Below, in pieces: positions 24,706 through 33,138 of a DNA stretch of 64,000 nucleotides. The stretch's first letter is position 1. Each line of letters starts with the position of its first letter. The stretch spans positions 5,828,001 to 5,892,000 of the forward strand of contig NZ_CP107995.1 in NCBI RefSeq assembly GCF_036116635.1, read 5' to 3'. Made by a program: the position numbers and the translations under genes. The DNA is from Amycolatopsis sp. NBC_00345. GTDB lineage: Bacteria > Actinomycetota > Actinomycetes > Mycobacteriales > Pseudonocardiaceae. The notes under the pieces are model-generated. The model ran no database searches, was not told where the DNA came from, and saw only the letters and a list, made by a program, of their open reading frames with translations.

Positions 24706-24970
24706 ATGCCGATCACGTTGCCCAACCGTCCGTCACGCAGGTGCAGGCCGGGTAGCCGCTGCTCGATGGTGGCGATACCACAGGCGGCCAAGCCCTCGTC
24801 ACCGTCCACCACGAGGATCCGCACCCGACTGTCGGTCAACTGCTCCTTCAGCACCGTCGCGAGGCTCACGCGCCAGCCGTCGTCACCGTTGCCGGGGTTG
24901 AAGAACTCGCCGCCCAGGTCCTCGATCAGTAACGCCCGCAACAGGACGAGTTCCGCGATGTCACCTTCAC
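24703..24970 (-). pseudogene. GNAT acetyltransferase fragment
   Basis: The frame reads DIAELVLLRALLIEDLGGEFF, then RVRILVVDGDEGLAACGIATIEQRLPG and LRDGRLGNVIGMG, which matches the first 90 or so residues of a GNAT enzyme (alpha1, beta1-beta3). The region carrying the acetyl-CoA loop is missing and the natural start is lost (TAA five codons before DIAEL), so both ends are cut. It cannot be functional as an acetyltransferase. Confidence 0.65.
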
Positions 24971-25001
24971 CTGCTTACCGCACCGATCCCATCGATCGCG
25001 A

Positions 25002-26117
25002 TCATATAGCGATAGGAGGAGTATGCGGCTGGTTCGACCGGTGGCTGGGGTCGAGCGGCGGGTAGTCGGTGTAGCCACGGTGGTCACCCCGGTAGAAGGT
25101 GTTGGGGTCGGCTGACGCCAAGGGGGCGCCGACGCGGAGGCGGTGGACGAGGTCGGGATTGGCGACATAGGCCGTCCCGAAGGCGAGGATGTCGGCCAAG
25201 CCATCGGCGATGAGGTGCAGCTGACCGGGACCGGCGGGCGAGTCGTCGTGGGTGGCGTGCGGGTTGAGCATGAGGACCCCGGGCCAGCGGGAACGTAGCT
25301 GGGCGGTCAGGGCGCGGTGGTCGGGGAACTCGAACAGATGGAAGTAGGCCAGATCGGTCCGCAGCTCACCGACGAGCGCGGAGTACAGGGCGTCGACGTC
25401 GTCCTCGTGGAGACCGAAAGCGGTGCAGCCAGGGGAAAGTCGCAACGCGACACGGTGCGGACCGATCCGGCCGGCGACAGCGTCGACGAGTTCGAGCGCG
25501 AAACGGATCCGGCCGGCGATCGAGCCGCCGTAGCGGTCGGTGCGGAGATTGGCGTTGCCGACCAGGAACTGCTGAATCAGGTACCCGTACCCACCGTGCA
25601 GTTCGACGCCGTCGAAGCCGGCGGCGATGGCGTTGGCCGCGGCGGAAGCGAAGTCGGCGATGGTGTCCTGGATCTGCGAAACGGTCAGTTCGAGCGGTAC
25701 GGGATAGGGCCGGTGCTCACGGTCGTTGATGCGAACCTGCCCCTCGGCGGCCACCGCGGACGGGGCGACGGGGTGTCGGCCGGTGAGCGAGGGATGGCCG
25801 CACCGACCCCCGTGGCAGAGCTGGGCGAAGATCCGCCCGCCCTCGGCGTGCACCCGGTCGGTGATCGGCCGCCACGAACGAACCTGCTGGTCAGAGTGCA
25901 TACCGGGCATGTCGGTGTAGCCCTGCCCGACGACATTGGGGTGCTTCGCCTCGGCGACGATCAGGCCGGCGGTGCTGCGCTGGGCGTAGTACTCGGCCAT
26001 CAACGGCGTGGCGGATAGCCCTGGCCCGTAAGCACGGCGGCGGGTCAGCGGCGCCATGGCGATGCGGTTGGGCAGTGTGAGCCCACCGAGCTGGATGGGG
26101 TCGAACGGAGTTGGCAT
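25002..26117 (-). CDS. Old Yellow Enzyme family alkene reductase
   Basis: 371 residues, an FMN-binding TIM barrel. Seen: LPNRIAMAPLTRRRA at the start, QLCHGGRCGHPSL, GFDGVELHGGYGYLIQQFLVGNANLRTDRYGGS, and the phosphate-binding end ADILAFGTAYVANPDLVHRL. These enzymes reduce activated C=C bonds or nitro groups with NAD(P)H. The substrate pair normally H-x-x-N (or H-x-x-H) reads HGGY, so the second polar residue is a Tyr. The usual GR(P/A)FIANPDL end is FGTAYVANPDL. It lies downstream of the Lrp-type gene inside the IS-bounded unit, so it is mobile cargo. Start 26117 is chosen by homology. Confidence 0.88.
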   Translation of the reverse strand: MPTPFDPIQLGGLTLPNRIAMAPLTRRRAYGPGLSATPLMAEYYAQRSTAGLIVAEAKHPNVVGQGYTDMPGMHSDQQVRSWRPITDRVHAEGGRIFAQLCHGGRCGHPSLTGRHPVAPSAVAAEGQVRINDREHRPYPVPLELTVSQIQDTIADFASAAANAIAAGFDGVELHGGYGYLIQQFLVGNANLRTDRYGGSIAGRIRFALELVDAVAGRIGPHRVALRLSPGCTAFGLHEDDVDALYSALVGELRTDLAYFHLFEFPDHRALTAQLRSRWPGVLMLNPHATHDDSPAGPGQLHLIADGLADILAFGTAYVANPDLVHRLRVGAPLASADPNTFYRGDHRGYTDYPPLDPSHRSNQPHTPPIAI

Positions 26118-26189
26118 GCCACAGACGATGGCCGCCCCACACACGAAGTCACCAGCAACAACGAAGAATTCGGCGATTTATGCCGCCAG

Positions 26190-27149
26190 CTAGAGTTTGA
26201 CGGTGATATCCGACGGACCGGACTGCTTGACGGTCCGGACCGCGGGCGCGGTCTCCACGGCGGACAGCCCGGGCAGCGCGGCGATCGGGCCGGTCAGGTA
26301 GGCGTACAACGCCTGGGGATCACGGCACAGCACGCTCGCGTACAGGTTGGACGGTCCGGTGGTCGCCCCCACGAAACCAGCCTCGGCGTGCCGCGCCAAC
26401 TCCTGCCCGGCGGCGACAAGTTGGCTTGGCACAACGGAAAGCCAGAGCGACGCGGTCGTGCGCAACCCCAGCAGCGTGGGATCGAAGTCCACGTCGAAGT
26501 ACAGCACCCGGTGCTGCCGGAGCTCGGCCATCCGCCGTCGCACGGTGGTCTGCGACCAGCCGGTCGCCGCGGCGAGCTCCCGATACCCCAGCCGACCGTC
26601 ACGGGCCAACTGCGTCAACAGCGCCCGATCCCCGTCGGAGGGCACGATCGGCGGTCCCTCGACTGCCTCGTCCGGACGCAACTGCTCGCACTGCTCGGGT
26701 GTCAACGGCCCGGTGCTGGTGAGCGTGCTGTTCGGCCCGCCGAAAAACGTGTGCAGCACGCTGTGGCCAATGACCTGCGTCACCCGAGGCGTGCGCGGCA
26801 GCCGCGTGAGGACCGACGACGTCCCGGCCGCGACCCGGACCATGCAGATGATCTCCGCACCGCCGGACGCCACCTGCACCCAGGACGTCTCCGGCCGGCG
26901 GGCGAGGGCGTGCGCGAGGTCGGCCGCCGCGCCCGGCGCGCACCCGACCCGGACCAGCCACTGCTCCTCCCCCATGGCCTCCGCCCAGGTCTGGCCGACG
27001 ACCCGGACCGTGCCGGCGGCGCGCAGTGCCTGGTAGCGGCGGGCCACGGTCTGGTCGGAGACACCGAGGACCTCGGCGACGGCGCTGAACGCCACCCGGC
27101 CGTCGATCTGGAGCGCCTGCAACAGCCCTCGCACCACGTCCTCCGCCAC
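26190..27149 (-). CDS. Lrp/AsnC-family regulator with two HTH/ligand modules
   Basis: 319 residues with two AsnC-type helix-turn-helices: residues 5-50 (LLQALQIDGRVAFSAVAEVLGVSDQTVARRYQALRAAG) and about 167-212 (LLTQLARDGRLGYRELAAATGWSQTTVRRRMAELRQH), each followed by an alpha/beta ligand domain. Double Lrp proteins of this size are common in actinobacteria. GTG at 27149 lacks a ribosome site, consistent with a leaderless message. It precedes the Old Yellow Enzyme gene on the same strand by 72 bases and is the likely controller. Confidence 0.85.
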   Translation of the reverse strand: MAEDVVRGLLQALQIDGRVAFSAVAEVLGVSDQTVARRYQALRAAGTVRVVGQTWAEAMGEEQWLVRVGCAPGAAADLAHALARRPETSWVQVASGGAEIICMVRVAAGTSSVLTRLPRTPRVTQVIGHSVLHTFFGGPNSTLTSTGPLTPEQCEQLRPDEAVEGPPIVPSDGDRALLTQLARDGRLGYRELAAATGWSQTTVRRRMAELRQHRVLYFDVDFDPTLLGLRTTASLWLSVVPSQLVAAGQELARHAEAGFVGATTGPSNLYASVLCRDPQALYAYLTGPIAALPGLSAVETAPAVRTVKQSGPSDITVKL

Positions 27150-27162
27150 AAGGACAACACTA

Positions 27163-27282
27163 ACCAGAGAACGGGTCGACACCGGCGTGGTCGGCGTCGA
27201 CCCGGCCAAGTCCCCACTGCCCGACGGGCTGACCTGCCAGCGGGCTGACGGCAACCGGTTCACCTTCACCTGGGCTCGGTAA
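27163..27282 (+). pseudogene. C-terminal fragment of an unidentified gene
   Basis: A plus frame without a start reads VGVDPAKSPLPDGLTCQ, then RADGNRFTFTWAR and a TAA. Composition is coding-like but the family is not recognised. It overlaps no transcription signal and is probably debris in the IS-bounded unit. Confidence 0.35.
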
Positions 27283-27347
27283 CCACAGGTGGTCCCCACC
27301 TCGGGGGATGACGTGGTCCGGGAACCCGCATCGGGGCCACGACCCTG

Positions 27348-27390
27348 TCGTGTCGTGCGTGCCGCCAGCACGGTGGCACGCACGACACGA
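27348..27390. terminator. 16-bp stem hairpin upstream of the IS982-type transposase
   Basis: TCGTGTCGTGCGTGCC (27348-27363) and its exact complement (27375-27390) enclose 11 bases. It may insulate the transposase from outside transcription, as hairpins near insertion-sequence ends often do. Confidence 0.5.
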
Positions 27391-27491
27391 CCGCGGGTGA
27401 GCTCGACAGTGCCAGTGTCACTGACAGGCAGGCTTGCACCACACGGACTGGGCCGTGCGGCGACGACAGCGAGGGCGTCCAGAATCATCGG

Positions 27492-28406
27492 GTGACCACC
27501 GATCTGGACACCCTCGCGACTGCCTTGTACGTCACAACCGATGACCTGCTCACCGCCACCCCGCAGCTGGCACCGTGGCGTCCCACGGTCGGTATCGTGC
27601 CCAGGCTCACCGATGCGGAGTTGGTGACCTTGCGGTGATGCAGGCGTTGTCGGGGTTCACCTCGGAGTACCGGTGGCTGCGCTACGCCCGAGCCCATCTG
27701 GGGCATTTGTTTCGCTACCTGCCCCAGCAGCCGGGCTACAACAAGCGGCTGCGTGCCGCGGCGAGCCTGATCGCCAGTGTCATCCGGATGTTGGCCATGG
27801 ATACGACGCTGTGGACCGATGACGTGTGGGTGGTGGACTCCACCCCGGTGGAATGTGGCCGCTCGAAGGACACCGTGAAGCGCTCTGACCTCGCCGGCTG
27901 GGCCGAGCACGGCTACTGCGCCTCCCACTCCCGCTACTTCTGGGGCCTGCGGCTGCACTTGGTGTGCACCCTGGGCGGACTCCCCGTCGCGTTCGCGTTG
28001 ACCGGCGCGAAAGCCGACGAGCGTCAGACCCTGCTCGACATCCTGCATACCGACCCCACCCTGACCTCGGAGCGGCACGGGCAGACGGTGATCGGGGACA
28101 AGAACTACTTCGGCGCCGAGTTCGAGACCGAGTTGACCGCACAGGGACTGGATCTGCTGCGCCCCGCCCGCAAAGGGCGAGGCCGAACGCCCCGGGGCCC
28201 GGTTCTTCAAGCCGCTGCGCCAGACCATCGAATCGATCAACCAGACCCTCAAGGGCCAACTGGACCTGGAACGGCACGGCGGACACACCCCCAACGGCGT
28301 AGTCGTCCGTGTCCTGCAACGCATCCTCGCGCTGACTGCGGCGATTTGGCACAACGACAAGATCGGCGGGCCGGTCTACCGCTCCCTTACGGCGTATGAC
28401 CACTGA
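27492..28406 (+). pseudogene. IS982-family transposase with two frameshifts
   Basis: Three frames together give a full DDE transposase: VTTDLDTLATALYVTTDDLL... up to ELVTL, then VMQALSGFTSEYRWLRYARAHL with catalytic DSTPVECGRSK and GDKNYFGAEF, then FFKPLRQTIESINQTLKGQLDLERHGG to a stop at 28404. The shifts are a missing G near 27634 (TTGCGGTG) and an extra G near 28176 (AAAGGGCGA). D, D and E catalytic residues are all present, but the gene is inactive as read. The right inverted repeat overlaps the stop codon. Confidence 0.8.
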
Positions 28407-28425
28407 CCCCTTGGAATTGGTCGTC

Positions 28426-29493
28426 CTAGGCGAGGATGGGGATCAGCCCCGCGGCGAAAACCAGGTAGAGCAGTCCGGAAAGGGCCAGCCGCAGCGGGGT
28501 GAGCTTGTGGGCGCGCAGCAGCGCCAGCAGGTAACCGATCGCGATCATGGTGACCACGCCGGCCCAGAGCAGCGCGCTGTCGAAGTGCCAGCTGGTGAAC
28601 AGCAGCCCGAGACCGCTGGGCACGGTGGCCTGGATCATCATCGCGCCGGAGATGTTGGCCAGCGCGAGCTGCGTCTTGCCCTGGCGCACCCAGATGATCG
28701 CGTTCATGATCTCCGGCAGCTCGGTCGCGATCGGCGACAGCAGCAGCGCCGTCACCGCGCCGGAAAGCCCGAGCATCGGGCCGACGGCATCAAGCTGGTG
28801 CACGAACAGCTGCGACGCCACGAAGATCACCCCGAGCGACCCCAGCGTCTGCAGCACCACCGCCCAGGTGGCCGGGACCGCGGCCGTTCGCTGCAGCTTC
28901 AACGGTTCCAGCTCGCCTTCGCTGTCCTGCTCGCCGTGGCCGCCGCGCATCTCCCGCCAGAAGTAGGCCGCGTAAGCCGCGAAGAAGATCAGGCCCAGCC
29001 ACGGTTTGAACGCGAACGCGACCAGGCCCAGCGCGACCTTGACCACGAACACCGCGACGAACCAGCGCTGGTCCTTGGCCAGCCGCGCCGAGTCCGACGG
29101 CTCCCCCAGCACCTCGCCCGGAGCCCCGCCGGCGCCGAGCCCATCACCGGAACCGCCACCGGGCCCGGCCGTCGCCAGCTCGCGGCGACGCTGACGGCGC
29201 TTGGCCAGCAGCATCAGCCCGGTCACGCCGTAGGCCACGGTCGCCAGCGCCAAGGGCCCGCCCATCGCCGCGCCGACGCCGATGTCCCGCGCCTGCGCGG
29301 TCGCCCCGGTGGTCACCGCGACCAGGGTGACCACCGACTCGGGCAGCGCGGTGCCGAACGCGGCCAGGATCGTGCCCACCGCCAGCTGCCCGACGTTCAG
29401 CCGCCGGCCGAGCCATTCCACGGCGTTGACGAACCACTCGCAGGACAGGTAGATCGCCCCGGCACAGACGATCAGCAGGACAAAATGCCACAT
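28426..29493 (-). CDS. Sodium/calcium exchanger (CaCA superfamily) membrane protein
   Basis: 355 residues with about ten membrane spans and the two conserved alpha repeats of cation/Ca2+ antiporters: GTILAAFGTALPESVVTLVA near 42-61 and LLLSPIATELPEIMNAIIW near 245-263 (acidic residue in each). A Gly/Ser/Glu loop splits the halves, as in NCX/YrbG proteins. It exports Ca2+ or another divalent ion in exchange for Na+ or H+. The stop TAG lies in the right-hand GTCCTAG target duplication. Start 29493 opens directly into the first span. Confidence 0.88.
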   Translation of the reverse strand: MWHFVLLIVCAGAIYLSCEWFVNAVEWLGRRLNVGQLAVGTILAAFGTALPESVVTLVAVTTGATAQARDIGVGAAMGGPLALATVAYGVTGLMLLAKRRQRRRELATAGPGGGSGDGLGAGGAPGEVLGEPSDSARLAKDQRWFVAVFVVKVALGLVAFAFKPWLGLIFFAAYAAYFWREMRGGHGEQDSEGELEPLKLQRTAAVPATWAVVLQTLGSLGVIFVASQLFVHQLDAVGPMLGLSGAVTALLLSPIATELPEIMNAIIWVRQGKTQLALANISGAMMIQATVPSGLGLLFTSWHFDSALLWAGVVTMIAIGYLLALLRAHKLTPLRLALSGLLYLVFAAGLIPILA

Positions 29494-29597
29494 GGTTCGC
29501 CGCCTTCGACTTTCCTGGCACAGCACGGAAATCCCCGGACACGCGGCAGCGGGCGCTCGGGCCGCTCCCCGCCGGAACGAGCACCACCCTGCCACAC

Positions 29598-29625
29598 GTT
29601 TCGTCATATTCGCAAACGACGAAAC
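29598..29625. promoter_or_regulatory. Inverted repeat between the antiporter and ArsR genes
   Basis: GTTTCGTC (29598-29605) and GACGAAAC (29618-29625) enclose ATATTCGCAAAC. The site lies between divergent start codons (29493 and 29677), a plausible operator of the ArsR protein controlling the antiporter. Confidence 0.5.
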
Positions 29626-29676
29626 AGCGACGGTTCGGCACACCGGCCGCGCGGAAACCGCAGGTCATAGGCAACA

Positions 29677-30060
29677 ATGGGGTTCGCCATGGCGAACTCC
29701 GACGAGGCGCGCACCGAACATCCACCGGGGGATGAACGCGTCGAACCGACCTCCCCGCAGCTCACCGCGGCCGCGAGCACCTTCGCGCTGCTGGGCAATC
29801 CGGTCCGGCTGCACGTGCTCTGGCTGGCCGCGCAAGGGATTCACGATGTGAGCGCCCTCGCCGCGCGCACCGGGGTGGGCGTCGCCACCATGAGCCAGCA
29901 CCTGAGCAAACTGCGGCTGGCCGGGCTGATCAGCGTCCGCCGCGACGGACGGCACCACATCTACAGCGTCGAAGACCCGCACGTGCTCACCGTGGTCGAG
30001 CAGATCTTCGACCACATCGCCCCCGACGGCACCCTCGCCCCCGACCCGCCGGGCCGCTGA
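29677..30060 (+). CDS. ArsR-family metalloregulator
   Basis: 127 residues. The winged helix spans residues 29-105 (ALLGNPVRLHVLWLAAQGIHDVSALAARTGVGVATMSQHLSKLRLAGLISVRRDGRHHIYSVEDPHV), with a His-rich segment after it (VVEQIFDHIAP). The D-x-H/H pattern near the last helix is that of SmtB/NmtR-type sensors (alpha5 site), but metal identity cannot be read with confidence. Divergent from the antiporter. ATG 29677 and ATG 29689 are both possible. Confidence 0.88.
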   Translation: MGFAMANSDEARTEHPPGDERVEPTSPQLTAAASTFALLGNPVRLHVLWLAAQGIHDVSALAARTGVGVATMSQHLSKLRLAGLISVRRDGRHHIYSVEDPHVLTVVEQIFDHIAPDGTLAPDPPGR

Positions 30061-30354
30061 CCGTCGCCGGCCCGCACACCGGGATTCCCGGTCACCGGTA
30101 AAGCCGGGGCAGGACGAAAAGACCTGGTCCCGCCCGCACGAAGCGGCGCGCCGGACCAGCGTCGGCAGGTCACCGCCGTGGGCCGCGGCCGGCACTCGGA
30201 CCCCGGCGGCACACTCAACCACCATTGGTGTGAACTACGCCACACCCTGGCGGGACGCAGCAGCACTTGACCATGCCGCACCGTCAGAGTTTTGACTGGA
30301 ATCCGCCGGCGTGATCGCGCCGGCGGACCGCGGTTCCGGAAGAGGTGGGCAGTC
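30061..30354. other. Intergenic region upstream of the MerR gene
   Basis: 294 bases without a recognisable gene. Short IRs occur near the ArsR stop; TTGACC at about 30268 may be the -35 of the MerR-type gene. Confidence 0.4.
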
Positions 30355-31089
30355 GTGGCTTGGAGCACCCGTGAGATCGCCGAGCTCGCCGGCACGACCG
30401 TACGGGCCGTACGCCATTACCACGAGATCGGCCTCCTCGACGAGCCCGAGCGGCGCGCCAACGGCTACAAGCAGTACGTCGTCGCCCATCTCGTGCGGAT
30501 CCTGCGAATCAAGCGGCTGATCGACCTCGGGTTCTCCCTGTCCCAGATCTCCGCCATGGGCGACGCCGACGAGCATCCCGAGGAAGCCCTGCGCGCGCTG
30601 GACACCGACCTCTCCACGACCATCGAGCGGCTGCAGCGGATCCGGGTCGAGCTGGCCCTGATGCTCCGGGAAGCCGCGCCGACCGACCTGCCCCTCGAAC
30701 TCGGCCCGGCGACCACCGACGGCGGGCTGTCCGACAACGACCGCTCGTTCATCATCGTGCTGACCCGGGTGCTCGGCCCGCAAGGCCTCCAGGCCTACGC
30801 GGAAATACTCCAGTCGTGCCAGGCGAACCCCGAGGTGGCCGCGTTCGACAACCTGCCCGCCGACGCCGGCGAGCAGACCCGCGCCGAACTGGCCCAGCGG
30901 CTGTTCCCCCACGTCCACGACCTGATCTCCGGCCACCCCGGGCCCGGGAAGGGCAGCAACGACGCGCCCGGGGGCCCGCGGTTCGCCGCGCAGACCGTCG
31001 TCCAGGCCATCCAGGACCTCTACAACCCGGCCCAGATCGACGTCATGCGCCGCGTCGCGCTACTGGGGCAGGCGCCGGAGAAGAACTGA
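30355..31089 (+). CDS. MerR-family transcriptional regulator
   Basis: 244 residues. N-terminal MerR winged helix (STREIAELAGTTVRAVRHYHEIGLLDEPERRANGYKQYVVAHLVRILRIKRLIDLGFSLSQI, residues 3-65), then the dimer helix and a ligand domain of about 150 residues (LGPQGLQAYAEILQSCQANPEVAAFDNLP). Cys residues of metal sensors are absent, so a drug or stress ligand is more likely. The GTG start follows GGAAGAGGTGGG. It converges on and overlaps the MGMT gene by 70 bases. Confidence 0.88.
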   Translation: MAWSTREIAELAGTTVRAVRHYHEIGLLDEPERRANGYKQYVVAHLVRILRIKRLIDLGFSLSQISAMGDADEHPEEALRALDTDLSTTIERLQRIRVELALMLREAAPTDLPLELGPATTDGGLSDNDRSFIIVLTRVLGPQGLQAYAEILQSCQANPEVAAFDNLPADAGEQTRAELAQRLFPHVHDLISGHPGPGKGSNDAPGGPRFAAQTVVQAIQDLYNPAQIDVMRRVALLGQAPEKN

Positions 31090-31715
31090 CCGGTCTCCCC
31101 TGCCCGCCCCTCCATCGCGAGCAGCGCCAGTTTCGCCGTCTCTCCGCCGCGGTAGCGTCCGGCCGCCCCATCCGACCGGACGACGCGGTGGCAGGGGACG
31201 ATCAGCGGCACCGGGTTGGTCGCGCAGGCAGTGCCCGCGGCCCGCACGGCGCGCGGGCTGCCCGCGGCGGCGGCCACCTCCGCGTAACTCCGGGTGTGGC
31301 CGAACGGGATGTCCTTCAGCCGGTCGAGGACCGCACGCCGGAAGCCCTTCGCCAGCCGGAGGTCGACCGGGACCCCGAACCGGCGCCGGTCGCCCGCGAA
31401 GTACTCGTCCAGCTCCCGGGCCACCGGGTCGAGCCGGCCCGGGGCGGCGAGCACCCTCGGGCTGACGACGGCGGCCAGCGACTCGAGCACGGCGTTGTGG
31501 TCCTCGCCCTCGAACGCCACCCGCACGAGCCCTTCGGCGGTGGCCGCCAGCAGCAGCCGGCCGACCGGCGAGTCGACGGTGCGGTAGGCGACGTCGAGGA
31601 CGCCCTCCGCCCGCGCCGCCCCGGTCAGCCTGGTGTGGAGCGAATCCAGGAGTTCATGGTCTACATCGGACAGTGTCGGGGACGCCTCGGCGGGCGCCCG
31701 CTTGACGAGCGTCAT
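31020..31715 (-). CDS. ogt: Methylated-DNA--[protein]-cysteine S-methyltransferase
   Basis: 231 residues. The suicide active site PCHRVV (Cys near 170), the preceding NPVPLIVPCHR, the helix-turn-helix PFGHTRSYAEVAAAAGSPRAVRAAGTA and the Asn hinge identify an O6-alkylguanine-DNA alkyltransferase that repairs O6-methylguanine by transferring the methyl to itself. About 30 residues past LLAMEG form an extra tail that overlaps the convergent MerR gene. The start overlaps the vsr stop as ATGA, so both repair proteins are made together. Confidence 0.92.
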   Translation of the reverse strand: MTLVKRAPAEASPTLSDVDHELLDSLHTRLTGAARAEGVLDVAYRTVDSPVGRLLLAATAEGLVRVAFEGEDHNAVLESLAAVVSPRVLAAPGRLDPVARELDEYFAGDRRRFGVPVDLRLAKGFRRAVLDRLKDIPFGHTRSYAEVAAAAGSPRAVRAAGTACATNPVPLIVPCHRVVRSDGAAGRYRGGETAKLALLAMEGRAGETGQFFSGACPSSATRRMTSIWAGL

Positions 31716-32176
31716 GCGGATACTCCTTTGTTCAGTGTTTTGCCGTCGGTTCGCACGGCTGCGACCACGCGGGCCGCGGCGGTGTCCGGGGCTTCGTGCT
31801 CCCAGACGCGCACGACCGCCCAGCCCTCTTCCCGCAGCCGTTCGGTCGTGTCTGCGTCACGGGCGCGGTTCGCCTGGATTTTCCGGGCCCAGTAAGGACG
31901 ATTGGTGGCCGGCTCGGTGTAGTGGTCCTCGCAGCCGTGCCAGAAGCACCCGTCGACGAACACCGCGACCTTGGCGCGAGTGAACACGAGGTCCGCCCTC
32001 CGCCGGAGCGCGGCCACCGGCCGCACGTCGACGCGGTAGCGCAGCCCGGCCGCGTGCACCAGGCGCCGGACCGCGAGTTCCGGGCTCGTGTCACGAGAAC
32101 GGTTCCCTTGCATGGAACGCCGCACCGCCGGCGTCGAAGCCCACGACCGGATCTTCCCGGTGGCCTTTCCTGTCAT
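31712..32176 (-). CDS. vsr: Very-short-patch repair endonuclease (Vsr)
   Basis: 154 residues of the Vsr family: RSMQGNRSRDTSPELAVRRLVHAAGLRYRVD, the catalytic ADLVFTRAKVAVFVDGCFWHGCEDHY (Asp and His for Mg2+ and cleavage; Cys/His for Zn2+) and NRPYWARKIQANRARD. Vsr nicks beside T:G mismatches arising from 5-methylcytosine deamination. The usual partner Dcm-type methyltransferase is not within the window; instead vsr is translationally coupled to a methylguanine repair gene. Start 32176 follows GGGG. Confidence 0.92.
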   Translation of the reverse strand: MTGKATGKIRSWASTPAVRRSMQGNRSRDTSPELAVRRLVHAAGLRYRVDVRPVAALRRRADLVFTRAKVAVFVDGCFWHGCEDHYTEPATNRPYWARKIQANRARDADTTERLREEGWAVVRVWEHEAPDTAAARVVAAVRTDGKTLNKGVSA

Positions 32177-32340
32177 GCCCCGTAGACGCCGGCGGCCGCC
32201 GGGATGTGAGGTCGTCTCCCGCCGGCTGGGTAGGGTCGAGTCATGTCCGAGACCACCCGACCTCGGCCTGCACCGGGACCTGGCGGAGGGCGTGGCACAC
32301 TCGCCACCTTCTCGGGCAAGGCCTGAAACCAAGGAGCCCC

Positions 32341-33111
32341 ATGACTTTCGCTGAATTGCACCACGGCCCCGACCCGCTGGTGCTGCCCAACGCCTGGGAC
32401 GTGCCGTCCGCCTTGGCCATGGCCGCGGAGGGCTTTCCCGCCATCGGGACGACGAGCTTCGGCGTCGCGTCGAGCCAGGGGCACCCGGACGGCGGCCGCG
32501 CGAGCCGGGCGGCGAACCTCACGCTCGCGCGGGCCCTGCGTGATCTGCCGGTGTACGTGAGCTTCGACGTGGAGGACGGCTACTCCGACGACCCGGCCGA
32601 GGTGGCCGAGTACGTCGAGCAGCTCGCTGTGGCCGGGATCAACATCGAGGACAGCACCGCGGAGCGGCTGGTCGCGCCGGAACTGCTGGCCGCCAAGGTC
32701 GCGGAGATCAAGCGGCGGAGCCCAGGGCTGTTCGTGAACGCGCGGGTCGACACCTACTGGCTCCGCCAGGACGCGGAGCTGGAGCCGACCCTCGAACGCG
32801 CGGAGGCGTACGTCCGGGCCGGCGCGGACGGGGTGTTCGTGCCCGGCGCGACCGACCCCGCCGTGCTGCGGAAACTCGCGGAAACCCTGCCCGTGCCGGT
32901 GAACACCCTGCCGGTGCCCGGGCTCAGCGTGAACGCGCTGGGCCGGCTCGGCATCCGGCGCGTGAGCACCGGTTCGCTGCCATACCGGGCCGCGCTGAAC
33001 GCCGCCGTCACCGCGGCCCGCGCGGTACGGGACGGCGCGCAGGTCCCGCCGGCCCTCGACTACCAGCGCCTGCAGGAACAGCTGACCGGCTACAGCCGCA
33101 CCGAGCGTTGA
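32341..33111 (+). CDS. Isocitrate lyase/PEP mutase family protein (second copy)
   Basis: 256 residues of the same superfamily as the gene at 316: LVLPNAWDVPSALAMAAEGFPAIGTTSFG, metal-site FDVEDGYSDD, GINIEDST, and FVNARVDTYW. Again no KKCGH, so a PEPM/oxaloacetate-hydrolase-like enzyme with unknown substrate. Strong ribosome site AAGGAG. It is divergent from vsr and followed after 27 bases by a broken monooxygenase-like gene. Confidence 0.87.
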   Translation: MTFAELHHGPDPLVLPNAWDVPSALAMAAEGFPAIGTTSFGVASSQGHPDGGRASRAANLTLARALRDLPVYVSFDVEDGYSDDPAEVAEYVEQLAVAGINIEDSTAERLVAPELLAAKVAEIKRRSPGLFVNARVDTYWLRQDAELEPTLERAEAYVRAGADGVFVPGATDPAVLRKLAETLPVPVNTLPVPGLSVNALGRLGIRRVSTGSLPYRAALNAAVTAARAVRDGAQVPPALDYQRLQEQLTGYSRTER

Positions 33112-33138
33112 CGGCGGCCGTGAGAGAAGGGATTTCCC

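Larger units (their letters stand above)
24320..28422. mobile_element. 4.1-kb unit bounded by inverted IS982-family ends
   Basis: The left end (24320-24343, beginning GACCAATTCCAAGG) and right end (28399-28422) are exact 24-bp inverted repeats. Similarity extends inward about 60 bases as the 3' ends of two IS982-type transposase genes pointing outward. GTCCTAG occurs at 24311-24317 and 28423-28429 as a probable target duplication, with two extra bases (AT) on the left. Contents: a transposase fragment, a GNAT fragment, an Old Yellow Enzyme gene, an Lrp/AsnC regulator, another gene fragment and a frameshifted transposase. The insertion lies between convergent genes and leaves both stop codons intact. 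Confidence 0.7.

Noticed and set aside
24416..24901. 161-codon plus-strand frame in the IS-bounded unit
   Set aside because: Crosses the nested palindrome and the antisense of the GNAT fragment, with no ribosome site or family resemblance.
29665..30225. 186-codon minus-strand frame opposite the ArsR gene
   Set aside because: Runs antisense through a clear winged-helix gene; composition typical of a shadow.
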